A stretch of 50,156 nt of DNA. Source: Clostridia bacterium. GTDB taxonomy: Bacteria; Bacillota; Clostridia; Christensenellales; CAG-138. Shown here piece after piece: positions 43,161-50,156 of the stretch; the stretch's first letter is position 1; every line of letters starts with the position of its first letter. Location: contig JAFRRO010000028.1 of the NCBI GenBank assembly GCA_017428025.1, forward strand, positions 67,304 to 117,459. The letters run 5' to 3'. The translations under genes and the position numbers were made by a program. The notes under the pieces were generated by a model, which did not search any database, was not told where the DNA came from, and was given only the letters and a program-made list of their open reading frames with translations.

Positions 43161-43832
43161 TCAGCGCAGCGTCCTGAGATATGCCTTGTGTTCGTCCGAA
43201 ACGCGGAAGCTCTCCACCGCTTTCTGAATCGTCTTTTTGTGCGTCCAGTCGTCCAGCCTGCGGGTTTCGAGATACGGAAGCGTCTCGTCATAGCGCTTCG
43301 CGAGCGCCGTTGCGAAATACCAGGCGATCATCATTTTAAGATAATAGTCTTCGCCCGTTTTGGAAGCGACCAGATCGAGGTATTCCGCCTTGAAATCCGC
43401 GTCCAGAAACTCGTTCATCAGCATGCGGATGCCGAACCGCGCCGTATACACATGCTCCGACGCGATCCAGTTTCGGAGATACGGCAGCAGCTTTTCGTGG
43501 TTTTTGCGGAACGATTTCGGCGTCGCCTGATCCGAAACCGGCCAGCAGTCGACATAGGGAAGAAACGCTTCCGTGCGGCGAATGCATTCGTCGAAATCCC
43601 GGATTTGCGCGATCACAAAGAAATGGATCAGGTTTTCCTCGTAATACTTGTGCGGGAGGTCGTTCAGAAACGCGTCGCGGTCCGCGCTTTCATAGACCGC
43701 CTTGGCGATCGCGCGCATCTCGGGCGTCCGCACGCCGACGACCGTTTCCGGCGGGATGTTCGGAACGAGCTTCATCTGAAGATCCCGGTACGCTTCGTCT
43801 TTGACCTTTTCGAGCCTGTCATACAATGTCAT
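43161..43832 (-). CDS. AlkD-family DNA alkylation repair protein
   Basis: The 223-residue protein is built of HEAT-like helical repeats throughout, with VGVRTPEMRAIAKAVY near residue 33, YYEENLIHFF near 64, VDCWPVSDQA near 94 (Trp and Asp of the AlkD pocket) and RFGIRMLMNEFL near 135. AlkD proteins cut out positively charged alkylated bases such as 3- and 7-methyl purines. Length is normal. It overlaps the upstream kinase gene by 14 nt, so the two are probably co-translated; a functional link to that kinase is not apparent. Confidence 0.88.
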   Translation of the reverse strand: MTLYDRLEKVKDEAYRDLQMKLVPNIPPETVVGVRTPEMRAIAKAVYESADRDAFLNDLPHKYYEENLIHFFVIAQIRDFDECIRRTEAFLPYVDCWPVSDQATPKSFRKNHEKLLPYLRNWIASEHVYTARFGIRMLMNEFLDADFKAEYLDLVASKTGEDYYLKMMIAWYFATALAKRYDETLPYLETRRLDDWTHKKTIQKAVESFRVSDEHKAYLRTLR

Positions 43833-44847
43833 TCGGCGCCTCCATGAAAGTTTTGAAATCGATGTCTTCGGTCAAGGCGCGTTCCGCTTTGTCCAGACAC
43901 GCCCGGATGGCAGTTTGATCGCTCCCCGCGTCCTTCAGCGCCTTGACGGCACTCCACCACAGCGGCTTCAGACAACGGTACAGCATCAGCGCCGTGTCCT
44001 TTTCGAGCTCCGAAAACCGATAGCATTCCGCCGCGATCTTCAGCGCGTCGCAGATGCCGGAAACCCCGTCGCTTTCACGCATCAGATAGTTCAGAAAAAC
44101 GTCCCTGCCGCAGAGATTGAAATCGTACACGCCGACGAATCTGCCTGCATCGTCCAAAAGGATGTTCGAGGCGTTGAGATCCGCCTGAAAGACCGAGGTC
44201 GGAAGCTGCCGGTAGACCGGCTCCAGCGCCGCGCGGTTGTCCGTCCACAGCCGCCAGATCCGTTCCGTCTGCTCGCGGAATGCCTCGGGCAGCTTATCCG
44301 CGTATTCCTTCCACGTCAGCGCATTATCCAGAACCTCGTCCGTTTTGTCGCTCGGGCAGAAGGTTTCGAACAGGCAGTATGCCGACGGGTACGGCGAATA
44401 GTCGAAATACTGCGCCGCGATCCGCGCCGTCATGCGCCAGATGTCGCGTTTGTAGCTTTGGTACAGCGCGTCATCCTGCCCGAAATCCTCCGAAAACCGG
44501 TCCTCCGCCGGACGGTACGGCGCAAACGCCTCGGCGTATGCCGTGCATCGGTGACCGTTGTATTCCACCATGGGAAACCGGCCGGCCTTGTCCGTAAAGA
44601 TACGCGGGCAGTCATAGCCGAGCTTCCGGTATTCCTCGACCGTCCGCTGCCAGACGGCGATCTTTTCCGGAAACGTAAAATCGTTGTCGGCAAGCTTCAG
44701 GACAACCTTGTTCCCCGCGTCCGTTTCAACGATGAACGTCACGCGGAAATCGTCCTCTCCGCGGCCGGTGTCGATCGTGCGGACCGCGACCGGCGTTTCG
44801 TCGAAGAACAAAGCGAATATTCGATTGAATGCGGTATCCTGTTCCAT
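43819..44847 (-). CDS. APH/choline-kinase-like phosphotransferase
   Basis: The 342-residue protein has the APH fold: a strand region VVLKLADNDF with the invariant Lys (about residue 50), the catalytic loop VFQADLNASNILLDD near 220 (Asp and Asn), and the metal-binding Asp in GVYDFNLCGRD near 240. It may phosphorylate a small hydroxylated compound. Resistance to an aminoglycoside is possible but not indicated, since chromosomal relatives act on choline, homoserine or sugars. Weak ribosome site; 18 nt separate it from the AlbA_2-type gene upstream, so the genes may form one operon. Confidence 0.78.
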   Translation of the reverse strand: MEQDTAFNRIFALFFDETPVAVRTIDTGRGEDDFRVTFIVETDAGNKVVLKLADNDFTFPEKIAVWQRTVEEYRKLGYDCPRIFTDKAGRFPMVEYNGHRCTAYAEAFAPYRPAEDRFSEDFGQDDALYQSYKRDIWRMTARIAAQYFDYSPYPSAYCLFETFCPSDKTDEVLDNALTWKEYADKLPEAFREQTERIWRLWTDNRAALEPVYRQLPTSVFQADLNASNILLDDAGRFVGVYDFNLCGRDVFLNYLMRESDGVSGICDALKIAAECYRFSELEKDTALMLYRCLKPLWWSAVKALKDAGSDQTAIRACLDKAERALTEDIDFKTFMEAPNDIV

Positions 44848-44865
44848 ATTCTTTATAAACCGTTT

Positions 44866-45543
44866 TCAGTATTTCAGCCGGTACGTCCGGTTCCGTGAGG
44901 TTCCCTCCGCCACAACGATCCCGTCGGCGATCAGCCGCCGGAGAACGGTGCGCACGCGCAGCTGCTTGAGTCCGGTCGCGTCCGCGATCTCGGACAGTCT
45001 GACAGTCGGGTGCTCGGTCAGGTACGCGACGATGGTGCGGAACTGTCTGCGCCGGGCGCGGCGTACCGCGTCCGTTTTCCGTTCCTGTTTCGGATCGGTC
45101 GGTGCGCTGAACATAGCGTTCAGCTCTTCGGCGGTGCATTGACAGTCGCCCTCGCCGTTGCGGAAATAGCAGTTTTTCGGGCTGCCGTTCACCCACACCG
45201 GCCGCACCGCGCGGCTCGCCCGCGGCACGCGGATCACGACGATGCGTTTGCCGTCGACCGGTTCGATCGTGACGTCCTTTTCGGAAAGAACGTTGACGCT
45301 GGCGACGTTCGGATCGTTGACCGCGGTCCAGAAATCCCGGACCAGTTCTTCCGGATCCGGCAGCCGGATTGCGTGCAGGGATTTGTCTTCCAGTTCCTCG
45401 ACGCCGAGCAGAATCAGCCCGCCGAGCGTGTTGGCAAACGCGGAATACGTCTCCCAGATGCTCTGCGGCAGCCCGCCGACGGCGCGCTTTGCCTCGATGC
45501 GGTTGTTCTCGCGGTACTGTTCGAGATGGTTGAGATCGATCAT
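44866..45543 (-). CDS. AlbA_2 (Schlafen-type) domain transcription regulator
   Basis: The 225-residue protein has an AlbA_2/divergent AAA_4 domain (about 15-140, with NNRIEAKRAVGGLPQSIWETYSAFAN and GGLILLGVEE) and a C-terminal winged helix (about 165-225, VAYLTEHPTVRLSEIADATG and TVLRRLIADGIV). This is the common architecture of short regulators annotated as ATP-binding or HTH proteins. A sigma-A promoter with TATAAT and GGAGGTG before the ATG show it is the first gene of the leftward set that includes the kinase and AlkD genes. Confidence 0.82.
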   Translation of the reverse strand: MIDLNHLEQYRENNRIEAKRAVGGLPQSIWETYSAFANTLGGLILLGVEELEDKSLHAIRLPDPEELVRDFWTAVNDPNVASVNVLSEKDVTIEPVDGKRIVVIRVPRASRAVRPVWVNGSPKNCYFRNGEGDCQCTAEELNAMFSAPTDPKQERKTDAVRRARRRQFRTIVAYLTEHPTVRLSEIADATGLKQLRVRTVLRRLIADGIVVAEGTSRNRTYRLKY

Positions 45544-45572
45544 CCTGCACCTCCGGACAAATCTCCGATTCC

Positions 45573-45601
45573 ATTATAGCCGAAGCCGCTCCGCAAAACA
45601 A
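45573..45601 (-). promoter_or_regulatory. Sigma-A promoter of the AlbA_2-type regulator operon
   Basis: Minus strand TTGTTT (45596-45601), 17-bp spacer, TATAAT (45573-45578). Confidence 0.75.
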
Positions 45602-45641
45602 CACTCTTGCCCGCCGATCTTCCGAAAAAAACGCCTATACG

Positions 45642-45662
45642 AAAAAATCCCCGCTTCGGGGA
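45642..45662 (-). terminator. Terminator downstream of the small gene at 45680
   Basis: Minus strand TCCCCG-AAG-CGGGGA followed by a T-run (A-run on the plus strand at 45641-45647). Confidence 0.7.
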
Positions 45663-45679
45663 CATAAGGCGCCGCGATC

Positions 45680-45886
45680 TCACCGCGGTTTTGTTTTCGG
45701 TTCGCGATCCGTTCCGTACGCCTGCACGGAAACCGGCGCCGCGGAGAACGGCACGCCGTACGCGTCGTCCAGATCGATGAAAACCGGTCTTGCGGGTTCG
45801 CGTTGCTTCTTCCCGTCCGTGCTGGTCCGCTTTCCCTGCGCGGCGGGGCGTCCGTCGCGGGTTTGATCCTTTGCGTAATCCATCAT
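45680..45886 (-). CDS. Small hypothetical protein (68 residues)
   Basis: A basic, Gly/Pro-containing first half (DYAKDQTRDGRPAAQGKR) is followed by VFIDLDDAYGVPFSAAPVSV, which looks like a folded or binding segment. GAGGGA lies just before the two adjacent ATGs, 7 nt after the GNAT stop, and a terminator follows. The coding call rests on ribosome site, spacing and terminator. I do not recognise a family. Confidence 0.5.
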   Translation of the reverse strand: MMDYAKDQTRDGRPAAQGKRTSTDGKKQREPARPVFIDLDDAYGVPFSAAPVSVQAYGTDREPKTKPR

Positions 45887-45893
45887 CGTTCCC

Positions 45894-46340
45894 TCACCGA
45901 ATCGTCATAACAAGCTCGATCTCGTCTTCGTCCGCGTTTCCGGTTGCGGAAAAGCCCTTGCTTTCATACAGCTTGAGGGCAACCGGATTGTCCCTGCTGC
46001 AGGTCAATGCAACGCGGTTCGAATCGCCGAACGGCTTTGTTTTGATATAGTCCAAAACCCGATCCAGCGCCTCGCTGCCATAGCCGTGTCCCTGCACAGA
46101 TGCGTCGATCATCATGTGCCAGATATCATACTCCGGAATATCGTAATCATAGATGACCATGACATATCCGATCATCTTCCCGTCCGCATAGATGCCGAAC
46201 GGCTGACACTGATTCCGGTACACATACGCCTGCGCAAGGCTCCGGATCGGATGAGAAACGAATTTCTCCTGCTCCGGCGCCAGTTTCAGGCGAAACGCCT
46301 CCGGAAAATTGTCTTCCGTGATTGGTTTCAGCTCCGTCAT
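45894..46340 (-). CDS. GNAT acetyltransferase
   Basis: The 148-residue protein is a compact GNAT domain: FGIYADGKMIGYVMVIYD, then the acetyl-CoA loop MMIDASVQGHGYGSEAL near residue 85 and NPVALKLYESKGF near 120. It is similar to spermidine/spermine-type acetyltransferases of Firmicutes (DUF2961-free, short form). The ATG at 46340 has GGAGGG and good spacing; the longer frame is rejected. It precedes a 68-codon gene by 7 nt. Confidence 0.85.
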   Translation of the reverse strand: MTELKPITEDNFPEAFRLKLAPEQEKFVSHPIRSLAQAYVYRNQCQPFGIYADGKMIGYVMVIYDYDIPEYDIWHMMIDASVQGHGYGSEALDRVLDYIKTKPFGDSNRVALTCSRDNPVALKLYESKGFSATGNADEDEIELVMTIR

Positions 46341-46371
46341 TGTTCCCTCCGTGTATTCCGATTCCATTCCC

Positions 46372-47817
46372 TCAATATCCGGCATAGTCGAACCTGAAAT
46401 ACGTCCACTCGCCGTACTCGCTCTGTCCCGCCGGACAGAGAACGGTATGCGTTTCGTGATCGAACGATTCAAATTCATACTCCCACAGGGGCGCGAACGT
46501 CTCGTCGTCCGCGACGTAAGCGGGGTGCGGATGGTCCTGCGAATAGTGCGAAACGGCGTAGAACGTCGACGGATCGTAGGAATCCTCCTCTTCGCGCTTT
46601 TCGTCGGTCATCATAAAGTAGCGCAGCGTTCCGCCGGTGCCGAGCACGTAGGTCGGATCGATGTGGTACTCCTTCCCGTTGATCCGCACATAGCTCCACT
46701 GATGTCCGGCAAGATCGTAGGCGCGCGTTCCGCTCATCGTGGTCGCCTGCACGCCCGCCTGCAGCAGCAGGTAGGAGTACGCCGAGGAGATCTCGTGGCA
46801 GATGCCGATACCGGTCTCGAAGAAGCGGTAGCACGAGGTATAGTCCACATACTCGTCGTACATCTTCATGTAGGTGTCCCAGTCGTATTCGTAGTGGTCG
46901 GAAAACCAGATATACAGGGCGAGGCACTTCTCGAAATCCGAATAATCATCCTGAAAAACCTCGTTGAGCATGCCCTCGATCTGCTCCCCGAACGCCTCGA
47001 TCCGCGCCTTGGCTTCCTCGGGCGGGACGAGATACGTAAAGCTTGCAACGCCGTCGATCACGGAGTGTTCGCGGTCCCAGGAATAGTCGATCAGTTCCTT
47101 CAGGATCGGCAGACAGTTTTCGGGAAACTGCCCCATCATCCAGTCGTAGGTGTACTGATCCTTGCAGGCAAAGGTGTCCTCGCCCTTAAGAACCGCGTCG
47201 ACAAGGTTGAACCACGCCTCGCACATGTCCTTCCCGAAGACCTCCTCCATAAAAACGGAACAGACCTTGGGCTGAAAGACATAGTAACCGCGCGGCTGTT
47301 CGGCGGCGGCTTCCGAGTCGGTCGGCTCGCCGTATTCGTCTTCGGAAAGGGACAGATGCTCGGTCCGTTCAAACCCGGCAACGACCGTTCCCGGCGCGAG
47401 GTATTCCCACGTGCTTTCGTCCGCGCGCACCGCGTATGCTTCGCCGTCCCGGTAAAACGTGAGCGTGATCGGATTGCCTGCGGCGTCGACGGATCGGTAT
47501 ACGACGCCCTCTGCGGACGCAGAAACCGTGCCATCGTCCAGACCGATGAGACGGTACAGCACGACCGACATCGCATAGCCGTCCGCGATCCTTTCGATCG
47601 TCACGAGATCGCCGCCGTCGGTCGAATAGAAGCCGATATAATCGTCCAAATCGATCGGCGCGCGCTCCTCCGGCGTCGGCTCCGGCAGCACAACGGTCTC
47701 CTCCGCTGTCGCCGTCTCGACCGGTTCCGCCGCTTCGTATGGTTCAACCGTGCATCCGGTCAGCAGCAGCGCCGCCGCGCACAGGAGAACAAGGATTCTT
47801 TTCATTTCTTTTTTCAT
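46372..47817 (-). CDS. Lipoprotein with transglutaminase-like domain
   Basis: The 481-residue protein begins with a lipobox signal (LLLTGCT), then a Glu/Thr/Pro-rich linker and a beta-rich region (about 55-150). The C-terminal half has a transglutaminase-like triad: Cys in GIGICHEISSAYSYLL near 340, His in AGHQWSYVRINGKEYHIDPTY near 377 and Asp a few residues later. It may cut or link peptides at the cell surface. Two starts are possible (47817 and 47805). An extended -10 (TGT-TAAAAT) lies so close that the message may be nearly leaderless. A GNAT gene follows at 31 nt. Confidence 0.78.
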   Translation of the reverse strand: MKKEMKRILVLLCAAALLLTGCTVEPYEAAEPVETATAEETVVLPEPTPEERAPIDLDDYIGFYSTDGGDLVTIERIADGYAMSVVLYRLIGLDDGTVSASAEGVVYRSVDAAGNPITLTFYRDGEAYAVRADESTWEYLAPGTVVAGFERTEHLSLSEDEYGEPTDSEAAAEQPRGYYVFQPKVCSVFMEEVFGKDMCEAWFNLVDAVLKGEDTFACKDQYTYDWMMGQFPENCLPILKELIDYSWDREHSVIDGVASFTYLVPPEEAKARIEAFGEQIEGMLNEVFQDDYSDFEKCLALYIWFSDHYEYDWDTYMKMYDEYVDYTSCYRFFETGIGICHEISSAYSYLLLQAGVQATTMSGTRAYDLAGHQWSYVRINGKEYHIDPTYVLGTGGTLRYFMMTDEKREEEDSYDPSTFYAVSHYSQDHPHPAYVADDETFAPLWEYEFESFDHETHTVLCPAGQSEYGEWTYFRFDYAGY

Positions 47818-47959
47818 ACCGGCATTTTAACACGAAAATGCAACAGAAACATCAAATAATTGTAACAAAATCTCCGTTCCCGCAAAAAACGTTCGAACGC
47901 CGACTGCTTTTCGGAATGCTCGCGTCGATCCCGTCCGACCGAACCCGGCGCCGTCCGTC

Positions 47960-49627
47960 TCAGACGGGCTGCTCGCCGAAAAGTCCTTTTGTCACGTCTT
48001 CCCATTCCTCCGGCTGCAGCTTCAAAACGGCGCGGTCGAAGGTGAAAAGCCCGTTCGTTTCGTCCTCCACGTCGGAAACCTGCGTATAGATCGCGCCGCA
48101 AAGCCCCTCCCGGATCAGCGGGATCAGCCCTTGATACAGCTCGCGCAGCGCCTGCACATAGGCCTCACGCGTGTCGAATACTTTGTAGCCGTAGGTTTTT
48201 TCAAGGTTAAAGCTGTGCGCCGGAACCTTCCAAACAAAGCCGCCGAATTCGGACAGCAGCTGCGGTCTGTTTTCTTTTCCGAGATGCAGCTTGTAAAAAT
48301 AGATGTGCAGACTGTCCACGTCGGACTGCTTTTGATGGAACCAGCCGGAGGTGCTGTCGATCCACCGGCCCGGATCGAGCGCCTTCAGCTTCGTATAGGC
48401 GTCGTCGGCGCAGAACTGCCCCCAGCCCTCGTTGAAGATCGTCCAAAGGCAGATGCTCGGATGATTGCGAAGATGCCGGACGGTCGCCTCCATGCCGTCC
48501 ATAAAGATGCGCCGCGTTTCGGGATCGGGGTTCAGGCGTTTGTCGCGTCGCTTCTGAAAATGGAGCGTCGGAAGCACCGTGTCCCGCACATAGCGGTATA
48601 CGCCGTTGTTGACCATATCCTGAAAGACGATCATGCCCAGCCGGTCGCAGTCGTAATAGAACCGTTCCGGTTCGACCTTGATGTGCTTGCGCAGCGTATT
48701 GAAGCCCAAAGACTTCATGGCAAGGATGTCCCGTTCAAAGCCCTCGGGCGTCGCGGGCGTAAAAAGTCCGTCGCTCCAGTAGCCCTGATCCAGAAGCCCG
48801 TTGCAGAAATACGGTTTGCCGTTCAGGCACAGGCGCGGGACGCCGCCGACCGTCTCGATCGAAAGCGTGCGCAGCGCAAAATAGGACTGCACCGTATCCG
48901 CGCCGCTCGTGATTGTAAAGGTATACAGATACGGATCGGAAGGCGTCCAAAAATGCGGCTTGTCGATCGCTATCCTTGCGATTCCGTTTTCGAGCGCAAA
49001 CGTCCGACCGTTCAGGCAGACTGTGCCGGTTTCGACGCCGTCCGTCCGGATCTCCGCCCAGTCCGGTCCGTTGGTGATATTGAGCGATCGGATATACTGC
49101 GTCGGCACCGGCTCCAGCCACACCGTCTGCCAGATGCCCGAGCAGGGCGTGTACCACATGCCGCCGCGCTTTTTGGTTTGCTTGCCGTAGGGATAGCGCG
49201 TGTCCAGATCGTTGATAACCGCAACGCACAGCTCGTTTTCGCCGGTGTGCAGCGCGTCGGTGATATCCGCAGAGAACGGCAGATAGCCGTTTTCGTGCCG
49301 CGCGAGCGCAACGCCGTTGATAAAGACCGTCGCCTTGCGCATCACGGCGCCGAAGTGCAGCAGAATGCGCATGCCCCGCCAGTCCTCCGGAACGGAAAAC
49401 GTCCTCCGGTAGCGCATCGGTTCTCCGGTCCCGGGCTTTTGACGTACGCCGGACAGCAGACTTTCCGGACAGTACGGCACGCGAATCTTCTGTACGACGT
49501 CTTTGAACGACAGCTCCCACGTTCCGTTCAGACAAAGCCAGCGTTCGCGCCGCAGTTGCGGTCTCGGATAGACGTTCCACGGAATCTCCGGTATCGCTGC
49601 GGCTTCGGCGGTAAAAAGTTCCTGCAC
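47960..49627 (-). CDS. Glycoside hydrolase family 2 enzyme
   Basis: The 555-residue protein has the GH2 order: a jelly-roll sugar-binding domain (NGTWELSFKD, YRRTFSVPEDWRGMRILLHF), an immunoglobulin-like domain, and a TIM barrel with the acid/base Glu in LWTIFNEGWGQF near 398 and the nucleophile Glu in LLSEFGGFVW near 458. It is shorter than LacZ and lacks C-terminal domains; beta-galactosidase, beta-glucuronidase or beta-mannosidase types are all possible. It has no signal peptide and is cytoplasmic. The start is GTG at 49627 with AAGGAGGA 7 nt upstream; the in-frame ATG at 49648 lies before this ribosome site and is unlikely. Confidence 0.88.
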   Translation of the reverse strand: MQELFTAEAAAIPEIPWNVYPRPQLRRERWLCLNGTWELSFKDVVQKIRVPYCPESLLSGVRQKPGTGEPMRYRRTFSVPEDWRGMRILLHFGAVMRKATVFINGVALARHENGYLPFSADITDALHTGENELCVAVINDLDTRYPYGKQTKKRGGMWYTPCSGIWQTVWLEPVPTQYIRSLNITNGPDWAEIRTDGVETGTVCLNGRTFALENGIARIAIDKPHFWTPSDPYLYTFTITSGADTVQSYFALRTLSIETVGGVPRLCLNGKPYFCNGLLDQGYWSDGLFTPATPEGFERDILAMKSLGFNTLRKHIKVEPERFYYDCDRLGMIVFQDMVNNGVYRYVRDTVLPTLHFQKRRDKRLNPDPETRRIFMDGMEATVRHLRNHPSICLWTIFNEGWGQFCADDAYTKLKALDPGRWIDSTSGWFHQKQSDVDSLHIYFYKLHLGKENRPQLLSEFGGFVWKVPAHSFNLEKTYGYKVFDTREAYVQALRELYQGLIPLIREGLCGAIYTQVSDVEDETNGLFTFDRAVLKLQPEEWEDVTKGLFGEQPV

Positions 49628-49776
49628 GGCGCTGTCCTCCTTCTGCATCGATGCGTTCAGTCTATCATATTCCGCACGAAGATGCAATCCGTGCCCCGAA
49701 CCGCATCGCCGCGCCACGCTCAAAGATTCTTGTAAAGCTCGCAGCGGTTATTCCGTCATTCTGTTTCCTCTTTTCC

Positions 49777-49800
49777 GGGCGGCGGGAAATTCCGCCGCCC
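49777..49800. terminator. GC-rich hairpin between leftward genes
   Basis: GGGCGGCGG pairs with CCGCCGCCC across GAAATT, 13 nt past the stop of the gene at 49814. There is no long T-run, so termination may be partial. Confidence 0.55.
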
Positions 49801-49813
49801 TATTGTCGTACGC

Positions 49814-50156
49814 TTACAGCTTTTTACAGGTGAGATCGTCGTACGCCACACAGTCGTCACTGAAGGTCAACTTAAGCATCCCGCCCTTCCTGCCGAACTC
49901 GTTTTCGCCGATGGGATAGAGCCGGAAGGTCATCTCATCTCCGTCCTCGTCGATCGCCCTCGCGTGAAGCTCACCGTCCTGCATCCAGACCTCGTCGACG
50001 AGGAACTCGGCGTCTTCAGGATGCTCGTATTTGCCGCAGAAACTATTCCATTTCGACTTGTCGACACTTTTGTGTGCAATATCCTCAATATACACGATGG
50101 GCTCCGGTTCCTTATCCCTTGCGATTGCTTCCATTCCGTTCCAGTAACCCAAATAC
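49814..50156 (-). CDS. C-terminal part of a probable beta-lactamase-family serine hydrolase (runs off the window)
   Basis: The frame is open to the window edge (YLGYWNGMEAIARDK at the visible start) and ends at 49814. The last 80 residues form a beta-rich domain (WNSFCGKYEHPEDAEFLVDEV, then GRKGGMLKLTFSDDC) like the lipocalin-type C-terminal domain found after serine beta-lactamase-like hydrolases. The catalytic domain lies outside the window, so the call rests on the tail alone. No start codon is visible; the TTG at 50152 is not a real start. Confidence 0.45.
   Translation of the reverse strand, partial: YLGYWNGMEAIARDKEPEPIVYIEDIAHKSVDKSKWNSFCGKYEHPEDAEFLVDEVWMQDGELHARAIDEDGDEMTFRLYPIGENEFGRKGGMLKLTFSDDCVAYDDLTCKKL

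Overview
The window looks like chromosomal DNA of an anaerobic, fairly high-GC Clostridia-type Bacillota, probably a gut commensal (inference). The evidence is AGGAGG-type ribosome binding sites, sigma-A promoters with 17-bp spacers, Gram-positive lipoprotein signals, a TnpX/TnpV/TnpW mobile element and many carbohydrate genes. No rRNA, tRNA or CRISPR array was seen.

Region 1 (1-10.9 kb) is a signalling island. A multi-pass LytS-like histidine kinase, a response regulator with a SARP-type winged-helix output, a STAS-kinase-HATPase triple fusion, a separate STAS + HATPase-like pair, a PHP phosphoesterase, two DUF3592-like membrane proteins, a lipoprotein tyrosine phosphatase, a HAD phosphatase and an alpha/beta-hydrolase lipoprotein lie together. 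Several promoters carry the same direct repeat (GTCCAACAAAT repeated with an 11-bp period) fused to a -10 box. This is the geometry expected of SARP-type activators, so the island may be an autoregulated regulon.

Region 2 (11.09-21.67 kb) is a 10.6-kb mobilizable element. It carries a MobP-type relaxase, a MobC-like protein, a ParM-like actin with a probable ParR partner, a large serine recombinase, two TnpW, one TnpV, a sigma-like protein and an AAA/DUF4143 ATPase. Its two ends can be placed to the base because it splits a 68-codon gene whose halves rejoin in frame. The left-end sequence (68 bp) is repeated inside the element, bracketing the mobilization module. Non-coding stretches around the recombinase hold a family of about 27-bp odd-length palindromes that share a layout but not a sequence.

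Region 3 (21.8-28.2 kb) holds a DUF11 surface-type protein behind a structured leader, a PhzF-like isomerase, and a leftward old-yellow-enzyme/SDR/aldehyde dehydrogenase operon.

Region 4 (28.35-40.06 kb) is the most interesting metabolic locus. It encodes a sulfoquinovosidase-like GH31 enzyme, a GPH sugar symporter, a FucI/AraA-type isomerase, split transketolase, an RpiB/LacAB isomerase, an iron-type alcohol dehydrogenase, a DMT exporter, a ROK repressor and a DUF4867 protein. This matches the logic of the sulfoglycolytic transketolase (sulfo-TK) pathway: hydrolyse, import, isomerise, cut twice with transketolase, reduce the two-carbon remnant, export it. However, two of the three sulfonate-binding residues of known sulfoquinovosidases are replaced in the GH31 enzyme (Arg to Gln, Tyr to Phe). 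The substrate may therefore be a different C6-modified glucoside.

Region 5 (40.1-50.16 kb) contains mostly leftward housekeeping and accessory genes: an AmmeMemoRadiSam pair, an AlkD-like glycosylase, an APH-like kinase, an AlbA_2/Schlafen-type regulator, GNAT enzymes, a transglutaminase-like lipoprotein, a GH2 glycosidase and the end of a probable serine hydrolase.
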